Shown here one piece after another: positions 55,671 through 64,000 of a DNA stretch of 64,000 nt. The notes under the pieces were generated by a model that was not told the origin of the DNA, did not search any database, and saw nothing but the letters and a program-made list of their open reading frames with translations. Numbering within the stretch: position 1 is the first letter of the stretch; each line of letters opens with the position of its first letter. Both the position numbers and the translations under genes were made by a program. Where the stretch lies: positions 72,853,091-72,917,090 of the forward strand of contig OX457026.1 of the NCBI GenBank assembly GCA_949752745.1, given 5' to 3'. The DNA is from Protula sp. h YS-2021. Taxonomy: Eukaryota > Annelida > Polychaeta > Sabellida > Serpulidae.

Positions 55671-55933
55671 ACTTTTCAAGAGTCGGGTCAATTTAACGGC
55701 AGCTATAAGTCATTTGTATGAACAAAAAGTACATTTTACGGTTCAGTACCACATCCCCCGTACGCATCTGTCGCTCCCCCACCTCAATACATGGGAATAA
55801 TGGCAGAGCACAGAACGGGATACTTAACACCCTAGCTATATGGAGAGCACACCTGTGTATCTCGGGGGTAGAACTCGGCCCAACGCCACACCACATACTT
55901 TTATTTTATTTTTCATATCTCAGTTCTTCAGGG

Positions 55934-56010
55934 GGTGACGGTAAGCTCCGTTGGTTAGAACGTTGGTCTGGTAATCCCAAGGTCCTGGATTCGAATCCGG
56001 TTTGGTGCGG
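55934..56010 (+). repeat. tRNA-derived sequence (SINE head or tRNA pseudogene)
   Basis: An A-box-like segment (GTAAGCTCCGTTGGTTAGAAC), an anticodon-arm-like TTGGTCTGGTAATCCCAA with a possible GGT anticodon, and a perfect B box GGATTCGAATCC at 55987-55998 followed by a short stem. The anticodon stem has an extra base and the acceptor ends do not pair, so it is not a functional tRNA. Internal promoter boxes are typical of tRNA-derived SINEs; I cannot define the 3' end or a second copy in this window. Confidence 0.6.
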
Positions 56011-56439
56011 TAAGCCGTTCGCTTCAATTGCCTTAGCCAAGCGAATGTGGTCAGTCAGATCACCTATCAAGCACTTTAAAATTAACGCCCATTCAGTTTT
56101 TCGGTCAGCCCATAAAGAAAAATCAAGGTGTTTGTGAAGGGTTTTGATATGTGACATATTAAACGAATTTAATTGCGGCTTTTAACAAAACTCTCGCAAC
56201 CAAGCCATAAGCAATTACGTTGAAGGTTGGTTCGACAACGCCATTGGTGGCATGACATTCAGGATGCAGTAAAATTGTTGTTTACAAGCTGCGGACACAT
56301 TATCATGATACAAGACACAGCCAGGATAGACCTCGAAGCGGTCGCTATCGTTTTACTATGCCTCGATAGGATAATGCACCCCCCTAGTTACTGTGTCAAT
56401 AACACCTGAGGCACCTGGAATGGTAAATAACCAGATAGG

Positions 56440-56735
56440 TGCAAAAAAGTCATTAAACGCCTCCGTGAAAACGAAATCCGCGCACATCGGGATGGTGTCG
56501 AATGTGTCAGGCGAACAATCCTTGGAGAATGCGTACTTGGCCACGTGTCAGCTTTAGTGGCCAATCCAGGCTGCAGTTTTACCGCACGGATGGTCGCCAA
56601 CGTGTAAACAGGCACATTGGCGAACGTTACCACTCAGTTTTGTGTCAGCCAGCTCTGTCGCTTTCACACTGTCGGTATAGTGATTTGGGGCGAAAAACGA
56701 CTGGGATGCCACTCATAACTGTTCATTTTCGATAA
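56440..56735 (+). pseudogene. Tc1-like transposase remnant
   Basis: In mixed frames: KRLRENEIRAHR near 56450-56485 (the helix-turn-helix to catalytic-domain linker of Tc1 transposases), then WPRVSFSGQSRLQFYRTDGRQRV and HIGERYHSVL (56535-56640), matching the family's W-R-V-x-FSDESR-x-DGR-x-V-x-R-x-GERY region. The aspartate of FSDES is replaced by Gly and the Glu by Gln. Frames shift at least twice. Short and dead; family-level call only. Confidence 0.6.
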
Positions 56736-57300
56736 AAATTGTGCTTTTCGGCAATCAAACGGCTCGAAGAGACATTAGTGAATGAGAGTGTGTAACAGCA
56801 ACATGGTGAGAGTAGAAAATGACCCCTGTTTTGTTTCAATAGCATTTTTGTGGAGCTGCGGAAATAACGTTGTCATGAAAGAGATTTTGTTGAAGTTTCT
56901 GTGTTTAAATTTTCAAAAGAATTGATCAATTTGATGACAAACAAAATAACCCTGTCTTTTCAGTGTAAACTGTCTTTTGTCCTTCAACATATTATAAATA
57001 ATCAGGAGTTTGCGTTAGTTGTTTTCCCCTTTTTTACTACTATGATCATGATAAACTTAATATTTTTCCGAAAGTCGAATCACCAGTGCTGAATTAACAG
57101 ACGGCCAATTGTAACCATAATTGATTTTAAAAAGTAACCACAATAAAAACGTACACAAACAAGAGTACATTTGCTGACTTAACAAGCGTCCCTGTGGCCT
57201 TATATTCATTTTAACTAATTTGTCTTTAAGAGGGGATAGAGTTCGTATGGTGAAAATACGTGCAAGAGCGCTAAAAATTTAATATAAACCACCGATCAGA
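56736..57300. other. 3' flank of the xylosyltransferase-like gene, no other gene
   Basis: AT-rich. I see no clear AATAAA in the right orientation close to the stop codon at 57301. Confidence 0.4.
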
Positions 57301-58702
57301 TCACTTAAGGGAGTTCTTAAGATCAGTCAATATTTTCTCTTTCAGCTGGTCACAGTCTGTCAATGATTTAATTTCAACTGTTGCTGAGAGGAGTCCATAT
57401 AGCTTCTGCTTTATTTCATTTGAAGAGTTTAGATTTAAAGCAAATACCTGCAACAAAGTTGAAAACTGTTTTATTTCGAACCGTATAATTTAAATAAAAA
57501 GGCAAATGCACTGATAAAGGGCACTGATGTCCTAAGAGTTTCGGATGATTAGCACACGTACACTAAAACTAACAAAAATACTCAAGATAACACAGTCAGA
57601 TGGGAAAAGACTTGTTTTGGTTTTGGGGGGAATTTTATTTTTCACGTGCGTATTCATGTATGCGATGAAGGGGATATTTACAACTTAATCTAATTACAAT
57701 TTACAACTTTGAAACTATTTTAGAAACATATGTTTCGCCTTGACACTAGGCGATTGAAATTAATGCAAATGGAATACATTTTAAAACACGTCTGCAGACT
57801 GACCGAGTTGGTTGTGCTTGGTCTTCTGCTGCTGAATGTGGGGTAAAGAAAACGATCGACGTTTTTTCGAGGCTATATGTACATAGAAGGACAAGGGAGA
57901 GCAAAAGAGATGCGGGTGTAAGTGGCGTTGTTGGGGGGGGGGGGGGGGGCTTAAAGGTGCAAAATGTACGCTTCTGTTTTAGATGCGGTGGTTAATCGCT
58001 TGAAAATAATAATACCACTCAACTTCTGTGAAATAGAAACCGACTTACCTTTTGCACTACTTTATACATATTGAAAAACACGTCGTTGTAGTGCGAAGAA
58101 CGTCTGCGGGCAAAGGCATCGCTGTTCCCATGATAAACAATTAAATCAGAGTCATTGCGCGTTTCCAGAAGGCAGTTTTCACCAAAGCGACAGTGGCTGG
58201 GTCGGTAGTTCATACCACATGGAAGTACATACATTCTGTCTAAACACAAAACTCAAACTTTGAATTAAGAAAAATGAGTTAGAAACGAACTAGTTCAATA
58301 AAAATGCATCAAAACAATTCAGAATTAAAATAAAGCACCAGTTTTCGATCACAATATCGTGTATTTGTTGTTTTATGCAACCCGAGCCCGCCGTCACATA
58401 TGAAAATACCAGCCATAGCCCACAATACTGAGCCTCATTTCAGAGGCAAACGTTCTGAAACATTACTAACAGTTCGAGAGTGAATTGGTCCTTCCGCTAC
58501 CACGGGGGATGAAACAAAATTTTTTTCTTTAATAGTAGTGGTTAAAGTTTACCTGGGTTTTTGGCAAAATAGATGTTGATAATATCCTGATCCGAGAAAA
58601 CAATGTATTTATAATATAATTTGTATATTTTCAAAATGTCTAATTTCCAGTTTGAACTACGAAAACGGCGTAAATCCAGCAAAGCCACTCCAGCATTCAA
58701 AC
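57301..58702 (-). CDS. Glucoside xylosyltransferase-like (GT8 family), last three exons
   Basis: Minus-strand exons 58553-58702, 58049-58239 and 57301-57447, joined by GT..AG introns in phases 1 and 0; the first is entered in phase 1, so more exons lie upstream, outside the window or beyond the DIRS copy. The 161 residues contain LNAGVALLDLRRFR, FSDQDIINIYF, MYVLPCGMNYRPSHCRFGENC and VYHGNSDAF, which correspond in order to the carboxy-terminal half of GXYLT1/2. Those are Golgi/ER type II enzymes that add xylose to O-glucose on EGF repeats of Notch and similar proteins. The conserved DQD and the NYRP-x-HC cysteines are kept; the tryptophan usual before NYRP is Met here. The terminal exon is not like vertebrate GXYLT. 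Could be a GXYLT paralogue with another acceptor. Confidence 0.85.
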
Positions 58703-59062
58703 CTATAAAATACGAGACTTATCGTTAACAGTGTATTCATTGCAACAACCTTCAGAACAAGTTATTTCCAGGTGCGGACCCACCAGTAATTATGATGGCG
58801 GAGGGGGGGGGGGGGCAAGGTTTTGATGTAACTGGGAAAGTGGACTGGAATCGTTAGCACCCTTTTTATTTTTTGGGTACATGATTGAAAATTGGTGTCT
58901 CTGCAACAACTTTGGTAAAGTCCTAGTTTAAAATAAGTAAATAAATAAAAAATGTAAAGATAAAAACGTTATGGAGTCGTCCTTTCTGAGGACAAATTTG
59001 CTTAAATTTGCATTTAGCTCCTGCGAGCCCACGTTTCTTTTTAGATACTTTGAGTTGCAGGA

Positions 59063-59067
<5 letters not shown>
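58703..59067. other. Intron of the xylosyltransferase-like gene, no exon seen
   Basis: Contains an 18-base guanine-rich run near 58801-58815. No additional acceptor/donor-bounded open segment that I can support. Confidence 0.4.

Positions 59068-59159
<92 letters not shown>
59068..59159. repeat. (TA)n microsatellite
   Basis: About 92 bases of AT dinucleotide, ending where the DIRS copy starts. Confidence 0.95.
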
Positions 59160-59161
<2 letters not shown>

Positions 59162-59212
59162 AACGTTTTATTTCGTAAAACGAGCTTTTACGAGTAAAAG
59201 CGCAATTCGCGT

Positions 59213-59385
59213 TCTCCACTTTTAATGGGTTCCCTTCCAGTAATATTTACAACGCAAAATAAAAAAGAACTTTTTTAGGTACCGTTCAAGATCACTTAAC
59301 CCTTCCATCCATCCTTTGACCAATCAGGATGCCCGAGACGTCGTCTGCTAGTCTCGTAGAAACGACATTCTCTTTTTAGCCCTAA
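59213..59385 (-). repeat. 3' inverted terminal repeat of DIRS copy 2
   Basis: CCACTTTTAATGGGTTCCCT to ACGACATTCTCTTTTTAG; same as 30040-30201 in reverse complement with few changes. Confidence 0.88.
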
Positions 59386-59446
59386 ACGGCGGTAAAACAC
59401 GCCCAGGCTAGTTGGGGAAGGATGGGACTTGTTAAAATCAAACTTA

Positions 59447-59556
59447 AAAGTGGAGAACGCGAATTGCGCCTTTACTCGTAAAAGCTCGTTTCACGAAATA
59501 AAACGTTAGTTTTACTTCGCAAAAGCTTAGAATTCGCTTATCTGCACTTTTAATGG
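59447..59556 (-). repeat. Internal complementary region of DIRS copy 2
   Basis: AAGTGGAGAACGCGAATTGC...ACGAAATAAAACG joined to TTTTACTTCGCAAAAGCTTAG, as in copy 1 at 29862-29973 (reverse orientation). Confidence 0.88.
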
Positions 59557-60718
59557 GACTTGAGGTCGGAGCAGGGGAGCCTGCCATTCTTGAACTGCCC
59601 AAAAAGGTCGCGGATTACACTATGGCTTGTCAAAGCTCGTTGTATAACCAGGAGTGCTGGGCACTCGATGCAGAAGAAGAAATAAAGCTTGTCAGCTAAG
59701 CTTCATTTCTTTTAATGATTTCCTAAATAAAGTCCGGAGGCGTACCATTCCGGTCTTTTAACAAAAGGTAAAATCATAAACAAAGTAAATATCACAGCAA
59801 CTGTCAGATGAGATGAGAAAGGCTTCCAACCATGCCATCATCTTTTGAGAACTATTACCATCCCCCTCCAACCGCCCACCGGATGAATCCCTACATCAAG
59901 TTCTCACTATTCACTTGCTATGTATTGATGAACAATTAAGTTTATGTAGCAACACTACAATGCGATCGCAAACCCGGGGGGTTTACGCAAATAAACTCTT
60001 TGACATTTCGAGTAACGCGACTGAAGTGTCTTACAAGACATGCTATTCAAACTTGGAAAAGAAAGATACCGTTGTCTATTTTTCTTTCTCCCAAATTATT
60101 CTAATTTACCACGTTTATTCGAAATAAACTTGTAAAGGTTGACTAGATAGTTCTAAAACTACTGTAAATCGTCATAAAATGAAATACAGACAAATTTTAG
60201 CTAATTCATGACTGTTTTCCCATATGGGGCCGTTATGGTCCCATAAGCCCATAATGACACTACGGTCTCTTATACCCAGGACAACCGACCGGTCTTTCGG
60301 TCTTCCGGACACAACGGGTATGCGGTCACTATAGTACGTTTGGGACCGAAACAGTCCCCCCTCTCTTTCTGAAAGACTTGAAGAAAGGAGAATAAAACTT
60401 CAGACCCGAGTAGCCGTAAGACCGAAGACTGGGCTGCACTCATTACTTATACGGTCATGAACACCTCGGAGTAAATAAATGCTTAATTAAAAATAACCGT
60501 CCAGCGTTTGTCCGTAGCTTAATATAAGCACGGAACCGAAATGGTCCAAAGGACCTTAGCGAAACGAAATGACCAGAGTAAGAAGGGGAGTCCTTGTAGG
60601 TTGTTACTTTCGTGGCTCGTGGTTGTTGTTACTGTTCCCGTTACGGTTCTTGGAGAAGTTGCCCTTCTGTTTGCCCTTGTTCTTGAACTTGGGAGATGCG
60701 GGCCTACAACAGAAACCA
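59557..60718 (-). other. 3' untranslated region of DIRS copy 2
   Basis: Collinear with 28692-29861 of copy 1 in reverse complement (for example CCAACCATGCCATCATCTTTT and CCATATGGGGCCGTTATGG). The ORF at 59915-60127 is not conserved in copy 1. Confidence 0.6.
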
Positions 60719-61710
60719 TCAGCCTGAAATGGTTGTTTCTGAAGCCACCAAAGGTCCCAATGAATATAAACCAGATAACTCATCTTGTGAAAAATCTTTC
60801 AGATAGTATTTAACAAACGAGTTGGGGGAAGCCCAGCAACCTGTTTTTAATATATCTGAAAGAGACACATTACGCACGGCCCTGAGGGAGTTAGCTACCT
60901 GCCCACTTTGATGGGCTTTGACGTTTAGTTCCCCTGACGGGTTCGTATCACTTTGTGCCTCGTCATAGGCTGCCAGAATGATCTTTTTAATGTAATTTGA
61001 TATCGACTGTTTCGACAGATCTTTGTTAAATTTCGGCATAAAAGAAATGATGAGAGCCTTCTGATTTTTAGTTCTGTATGACTCTCACATTTCTAAATAC
61101 TGACGCAAAGCCTTGACGGGACACAAAGAGACCAAGCCGTCGATTTCGGGATCGTATGGTAGTGATGGGAGGGAGATGTGATCGAACGTTCCCATCCCTT
61201 GGGTCATAACGTGGGTCTTTCCCATGAAACCTGCTCTGGGGACTAGGGTGGCCTTTTCCCACGTGCCTTTATCTTTATTTACCTTTCTGTCTAGGGCATG
61301 AATTTCACCTCTTCTTTTTCCCGACGCTAAAGCCAGTAAAAACGTAAACCTTAAAGTTGCATTTTTTGCTGAAATCACGTCTTTACTAAAGATGTCTGGG
61401 CGTTGGAGGTACCGTAAGACTAAAGATAAATCCCACTGCGCTATGTTGGATGGGCAGGGTGGGAATTTACTTTAAAATGTCTTACTAGTTGCGAGAGAGA
61501 TGTAGCTTCACCCGGGTCGTAACCTGTGGATGCTTTGAGTCTTGACTCTATAGCGGCCCTATAGCCCTCGATGGAGCCTACCTTTAATTTCTCCTTAGTG
61601 AATATCCTGAAACCGATCCAGCCTAGAAGTGCTACACCAGGCAGCAAACTTATTCCACTGAGACCTGTAAACTTTGGCCGTAGGACCCTTGTGACTGTTT
61701 ACTATCTTCT
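60719..61710 (-). pseudogene. DIRS copy 2 tyrosine recombinase, broken
   Basis: Collinear with 27640-28691 of copy 1. Pieces: 61595-61710 (KNKGFSKQVREKIV...KVYRSQWNKFAAWC, continuous with the overlapping frame), 61441-61647 (GSIEGYRAAIESRLKAS), 61085-61378 (SGKRRGEIHALD, catalytic Arg) and 60719-61039 (HQSGQVANSLRA, GCWASPNSFVKYYLKDF). The second arginine of the HxxR box reads Gly here (HQSGQ for HQVRQ), so a catalytic residue is lost. A TGA at about 61085, after LEM, replaces the corresponding serine codon of copy 1. Confidence 0.88.
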
Positions 61711-62179
61711 CCCTCACCTGTTTAGAGAAACCCTTGTTCTTCAAAAAGGACTGGTTAGACACCAAAGGTGGAGATTCAGTAAGTGTGGGGAGGGGTGGAA
61801 GTGTTGCCAGTGGGTATGTGATAGCAACTCGTTGTGGCACGGAATCTGAATCGACCTCACTATCTTGCAATGGAGAAGGAGGGCGAACCATGGGGCTTCC
61901 GGTGCCCACGGGGCAATGAGTAATAGAAATGGTGGTTTCAACTCGATTACTCTCTGTAGGACTTGCCCTAAGATTGCCTGTGGTGGAAAGGCATACAGCA
62001 CTTCGTCCCGTGGCCATTGACAGTTGAGGGCGTCCACTGCCCAAGCTGCTGGGTCCGGGCAAGAGGACACGTACCGGGGAAGTTGGGCGGTCATAGAATT
62101 TGCAAACAGATCCAGAGTCGGAGTACCCCATGGGGACTGACGTGTCACCCATTAAAACGAGTGAGGGGATAGGCACCAT
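61595..62179 (-). CDS. Overlapping frame running into the recombinase, copy 2
   Basis: A 194-codon frame that overlaps the carboxy end of RT/RNase H (shared phrases YDRPTSPVRVLLPGPSSLGS, ESNRVETT, TGSPMVRPP with the copy 1 overlapping frame) and passes without a stop into the recombinase amino terminus. It ends at DRFQDIH because of a local frame break near 61600. It supports reading the copy 1 overlapping frame as part of the recombinase ORF. Confidence 0.6.
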   Translation of the reverse strand: MVPIPSLVLMGDTSVPMGYSDSGSVCKFYDRPTSPVRVLLPGPSSLGSGRPQLSMATGRSAVCLSTTGNLRASPTESNRVETTISITHCPVGTGSPMVRPPSPLQDSEVDSDSVPQRVAITYPLATLPPLPTLTESPPLVSNQSFLKNKGFSKQVREKIVNSHKGPTAKVYRSQWNKFAAWCSTSRLDRFQDIH

Positions 62180-63500
62180 TCAGTGTTGATAACTTGACCC
62201 TGCCTGGAAGCTAAATCGGCTAAGACCTTTAGTTTCCCAGCTAGGTGACGGGCTGAAATGGTCACCTGTTCATCCCAGGCCCTTGTGAGAATCTGAAACG
62301 CTAGCTAGGTAAGGGATCGTGATTTGGGACCCCCTGCTTGTTGGGGTACGCTATGGCTGTGGAATTGTCTAACCGAAATAGGACTGCCCTGTTTCTGAGT
62401 TGCTTGGCCAGTTTGGCCAACGCAATCCAGACTTCCCGAATTTATGTGATAGATCTGGAGTGAGGGTGGCCATTTGCCCTTCCATACCTGCCCGTGCCAA
62501 TAAATTCCCCATCCCGAGTGGGACGCATCGGTCTGAATCTCTATCTCCGTGGTGGGAGGCTGAAATGGCATTCCTTCGGACATGATTTGTGCATCGCACC
62601 ACCGCTGTAGGGCTTGTAGGGTTACCTGTGAAACTTGCATCCTTGCTGTGGTTGAACGACCCTGATGCAGTGCCCATCTCACCTGGCTTTGAAATGGCCT
62701 GTAATGGAGACGGCCCAGAGGAACTGTCTTCTCTGTAGCCATTAACAGACCTAAAAGGGATTCCATGGCTTGTAGCCTTACCTTTTTCTCGGGGAGAATA
62801 TTTCCTATGGCTTACGATTTTCTGGTAGCGCTCCGCCGTAGGAAACGCCCTTGTCGAGCGGTGTAGGGGGATATGGAGGTAAGCGTCGGAGAGATCGATG
62901 GAGGTACCCCACATCCCTTCCCGTAACGACCCTTTTATCACCTGGGCCGTGTCCATATGAAAGGTGACCACTCGAAGAAAACCGTTTATGGGGCAGAGGT
63001 CGATTACTAACCTCCATCCCCCGGATTTCTTGGGGACCAGAAAAACCCTGCTGAAAAAATCCGTTTGATTTTCTGGCATTTCCTCTATTGCTTGCTTTTG
63101 TGTTAGGCTCACCAACATTTCCTGGAGAGCTAACTCCTTTTCCGACCCCTTGGGGTATGAGGTGACCAGTCGCTTTGGCGCGTTGGAGGTTAGTGGAATC
63201 GAGCATCTGAGCCCGTTCTGGTCTCGTTTGAAAGGTAGAGAGTAACCCCTCTTTAGCCAACGCACTACCTTTCGAGACGCCCCCATTTCCTCCCATTGTT
63301 GCCAAAACCTTCCTAGTCTCCCTCCTACGGGCAAGGAGGCGTTTAAGGAGAGCAAACTGTCCAATTCTTTTAAGTTGGCTAAAGTATCGCCAGGAGACCA
63401 GGGAATCTCGTGACGGTACTTTGACTGGTTGCCACCTGAACGACTGTGGAGACAAACCCTCTGTCTTGCTGCCGGGTTTGGTTTCGGTTTCTTGACAGGG
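61741..63500 (-). pseudogene. DIRS copy 2 RT / RNase H with palm deletion
   Basis: Gag tail and RT share one ORF (62369-63646): KPNPAARQRV, EEMPENQTDFFSRVF, VIDLCPINGFL, SIDLSDAYLHIPLHRST. The protein then jumps directly to AFPTAERYQK, skipping about 115 residues that in copy 1 contain motif B and YLDD. The frame shifts soon after; RNase H continues at 62305-62766 (QTDASHSGWGIYW), shifts again after YHIN, and the carboxy-terminal part is open at 61741-62148. The copy cannot make RT. Confidence 0.9.
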
Positions 63501-64000
63501 GGCTGTTGTTGCTGCGCACTCGGCTTGGCCTGTGCCGGCGAGGACTGCTGCGGTCGCTTCCTCTTCAGTGATCGTTTGAAGGAGGAGCGGGACATCCTAG
63601 ACATAAGGGCATAATCCTGAGAAAGTGATCGACTTTCCTGGTTCACCCTCTCTATCTCGGCGGGGAGGGGGGGGTAGTTCCCGTTCCCCTAGGACAGCGG
63701 CATGGCGCAGATCCCGTAGACCTTTGACACTGGACCAGCGGTGCTGGAGAAAGGCGTCTCGACGTAGGTAGACCATTGACGTCATCAAGAAGGTGGAGAG
63801 TTTGACCACCTTCTTGGCGTCTTTCTCCACTAATGGAATGTCCGAGCCACTGCGCACTGTAGGCATCCAGACTGTACGCTTCACGGGTTGTTCCAGAGCC
63901 TCCAGGGGAATTTGTTCATCCGCTGACCGATATGGGCCTGGTCTTACTAGGCAGTGTTTAGATAAATGGAATCGTGACAGTGTGCGCCCCTCGCCAGCAT
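63500..64000 (-). pseudogene. DIRS copy 2 gag-like ORF2, partial and broken
   Basis: KRTVWMPTVRSGSDIPLVEKDAK is followed at once by KVVKLSTFLMTSMVYLRRDAF: about 50 residues present in copy 1 (from TIEASSRH to ATRD) are deleted. A guanine run (about 63661-63672) then shifts the frame before the NQESRSLSQDYALMSRMS segment. The sequence continues past the window edge. Confidence 0.85.

Larger units (their letters stand above)
50220..55732 (-). mobile_element. DIRS-type retrotransposon, family B, complete architecture
   Basis: A 5.5-kb minus-strand element. Inverted terminal repeats of about 180 bases (50285-50445 and 55515-55670; shared AGTTTACGGGCGAGAAAAGAT and GTGGCGCCACCTGGGGG). An internal complementary region at 50500-50640 joins the complements of both outer ends. 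Gag-like, RT/RNase H and recombinase sequence follow in minus-strand order from 55450 to 51340, all frame-broken. It is unlike family A in sequence and shorter. I see no target duplication, as expected of DIRS. Confidence 0.9.
59162..64000 (-). mobile_element. DIRS-type retrotransposon, family A copy 2, cut by the window end
   Basis: Minus-strand element whose 3' end is at about 59162. Terminal repeat at 59213-59385, internal complementary region at 59447-59556, recombinase at 60719-61710, RT/RNase H at 61741-63500 and gag at 63500-64000. Very similar to copy 1 but with two large deletions (RT palm and part of gag) and several frame breaks. The 5' end is beyond position 64000. Confidence 0.92.

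Noticed and set aside
55934..56010. Functional tRNA gene
   Set aside because: The anticodon stem has an extra base and the acceptor stem does not pair.

Overview
This is a eukaryotic, animal window that is poor in genes and very rich in repeats. Spliced genes with consensus GT..AG introns (a mitochondrial ribosomal protein, a glucoside-xylosyltransferase-like enzyme, a small secreted cysteine-rich protein) sit among DIRS-type tyrosine-recombinase retrotransposons, CR1/L2 and jockey-like LINE remnants, a MULE transposase remnant, foldback elements and satellite arrays. The gene set is metazoan. The repeat load suggests a marine invertebrate, but I cannot name a phylum from the sequence.

Layout. 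0.6-5.4 kb is a composite inverted-repeat element with at least two other repeats nested in it. 6.3-9.0 kb is a four-exon MRPL47 (uL29m) gene on the plus strand. 9.3-14.4 kb is a block of satellites: ~155-bp units in an alternating two-type array, a 51-bp tandem array, and a dispersed repeat with hairpin ends. 17.6-18.9 kb (minus) holds the last two exons of a cysteine-rich protein; a phase-compatible signal-peptide exon lies 30 kb upstream at 48.8 kb. 21.5-22.3 kb is a jockey-type LINE fragment. 22.3-30.3 kb is a nearly whole DIRS element with inverted terminal repeats, an internal complementary region, gag-like ORFs, an intact RT/RNase H ORF and a broken tyrosine recombinase. It abuts an older decayed DIRS copy (30.3-33.6 kb, minus). 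34.5-35.5 kb holds two related inverted-repeat elements. 38.3-39.4 kb is a FLYWCH/MULE transposase pseudogene. 39.9-43.8 kb is a 5'-truncated CR1/L2 LINE cut by a 1,856-bp TA-target insertion. 45.7-48.4 kb holds two foldback elements whose inverted repeats are built of short tandem units. 50.2-55.7 kb is a second DIRS family with complete terminal architecture but decayed genes. 55.9-56.7 kb has a tRNA-derived sequence and a Tc1-like transposase remnant. 57.3-58.7 kb (minus) holds the last three exons of the xylosyltransferase-like gene. 59.2-64.0 kb is a second, deleted copy of the first DIRS family, cut off by the window end.

How it works together. The three host genes show no operon-like relation. 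Most of the sequence is mobile-element biology. The two closely related DIRS copies are mutually informative: each carries different lesions, and both keep a long second reading frame open across the RT/RNase H gene that continues, in one copy, into the recombinase.
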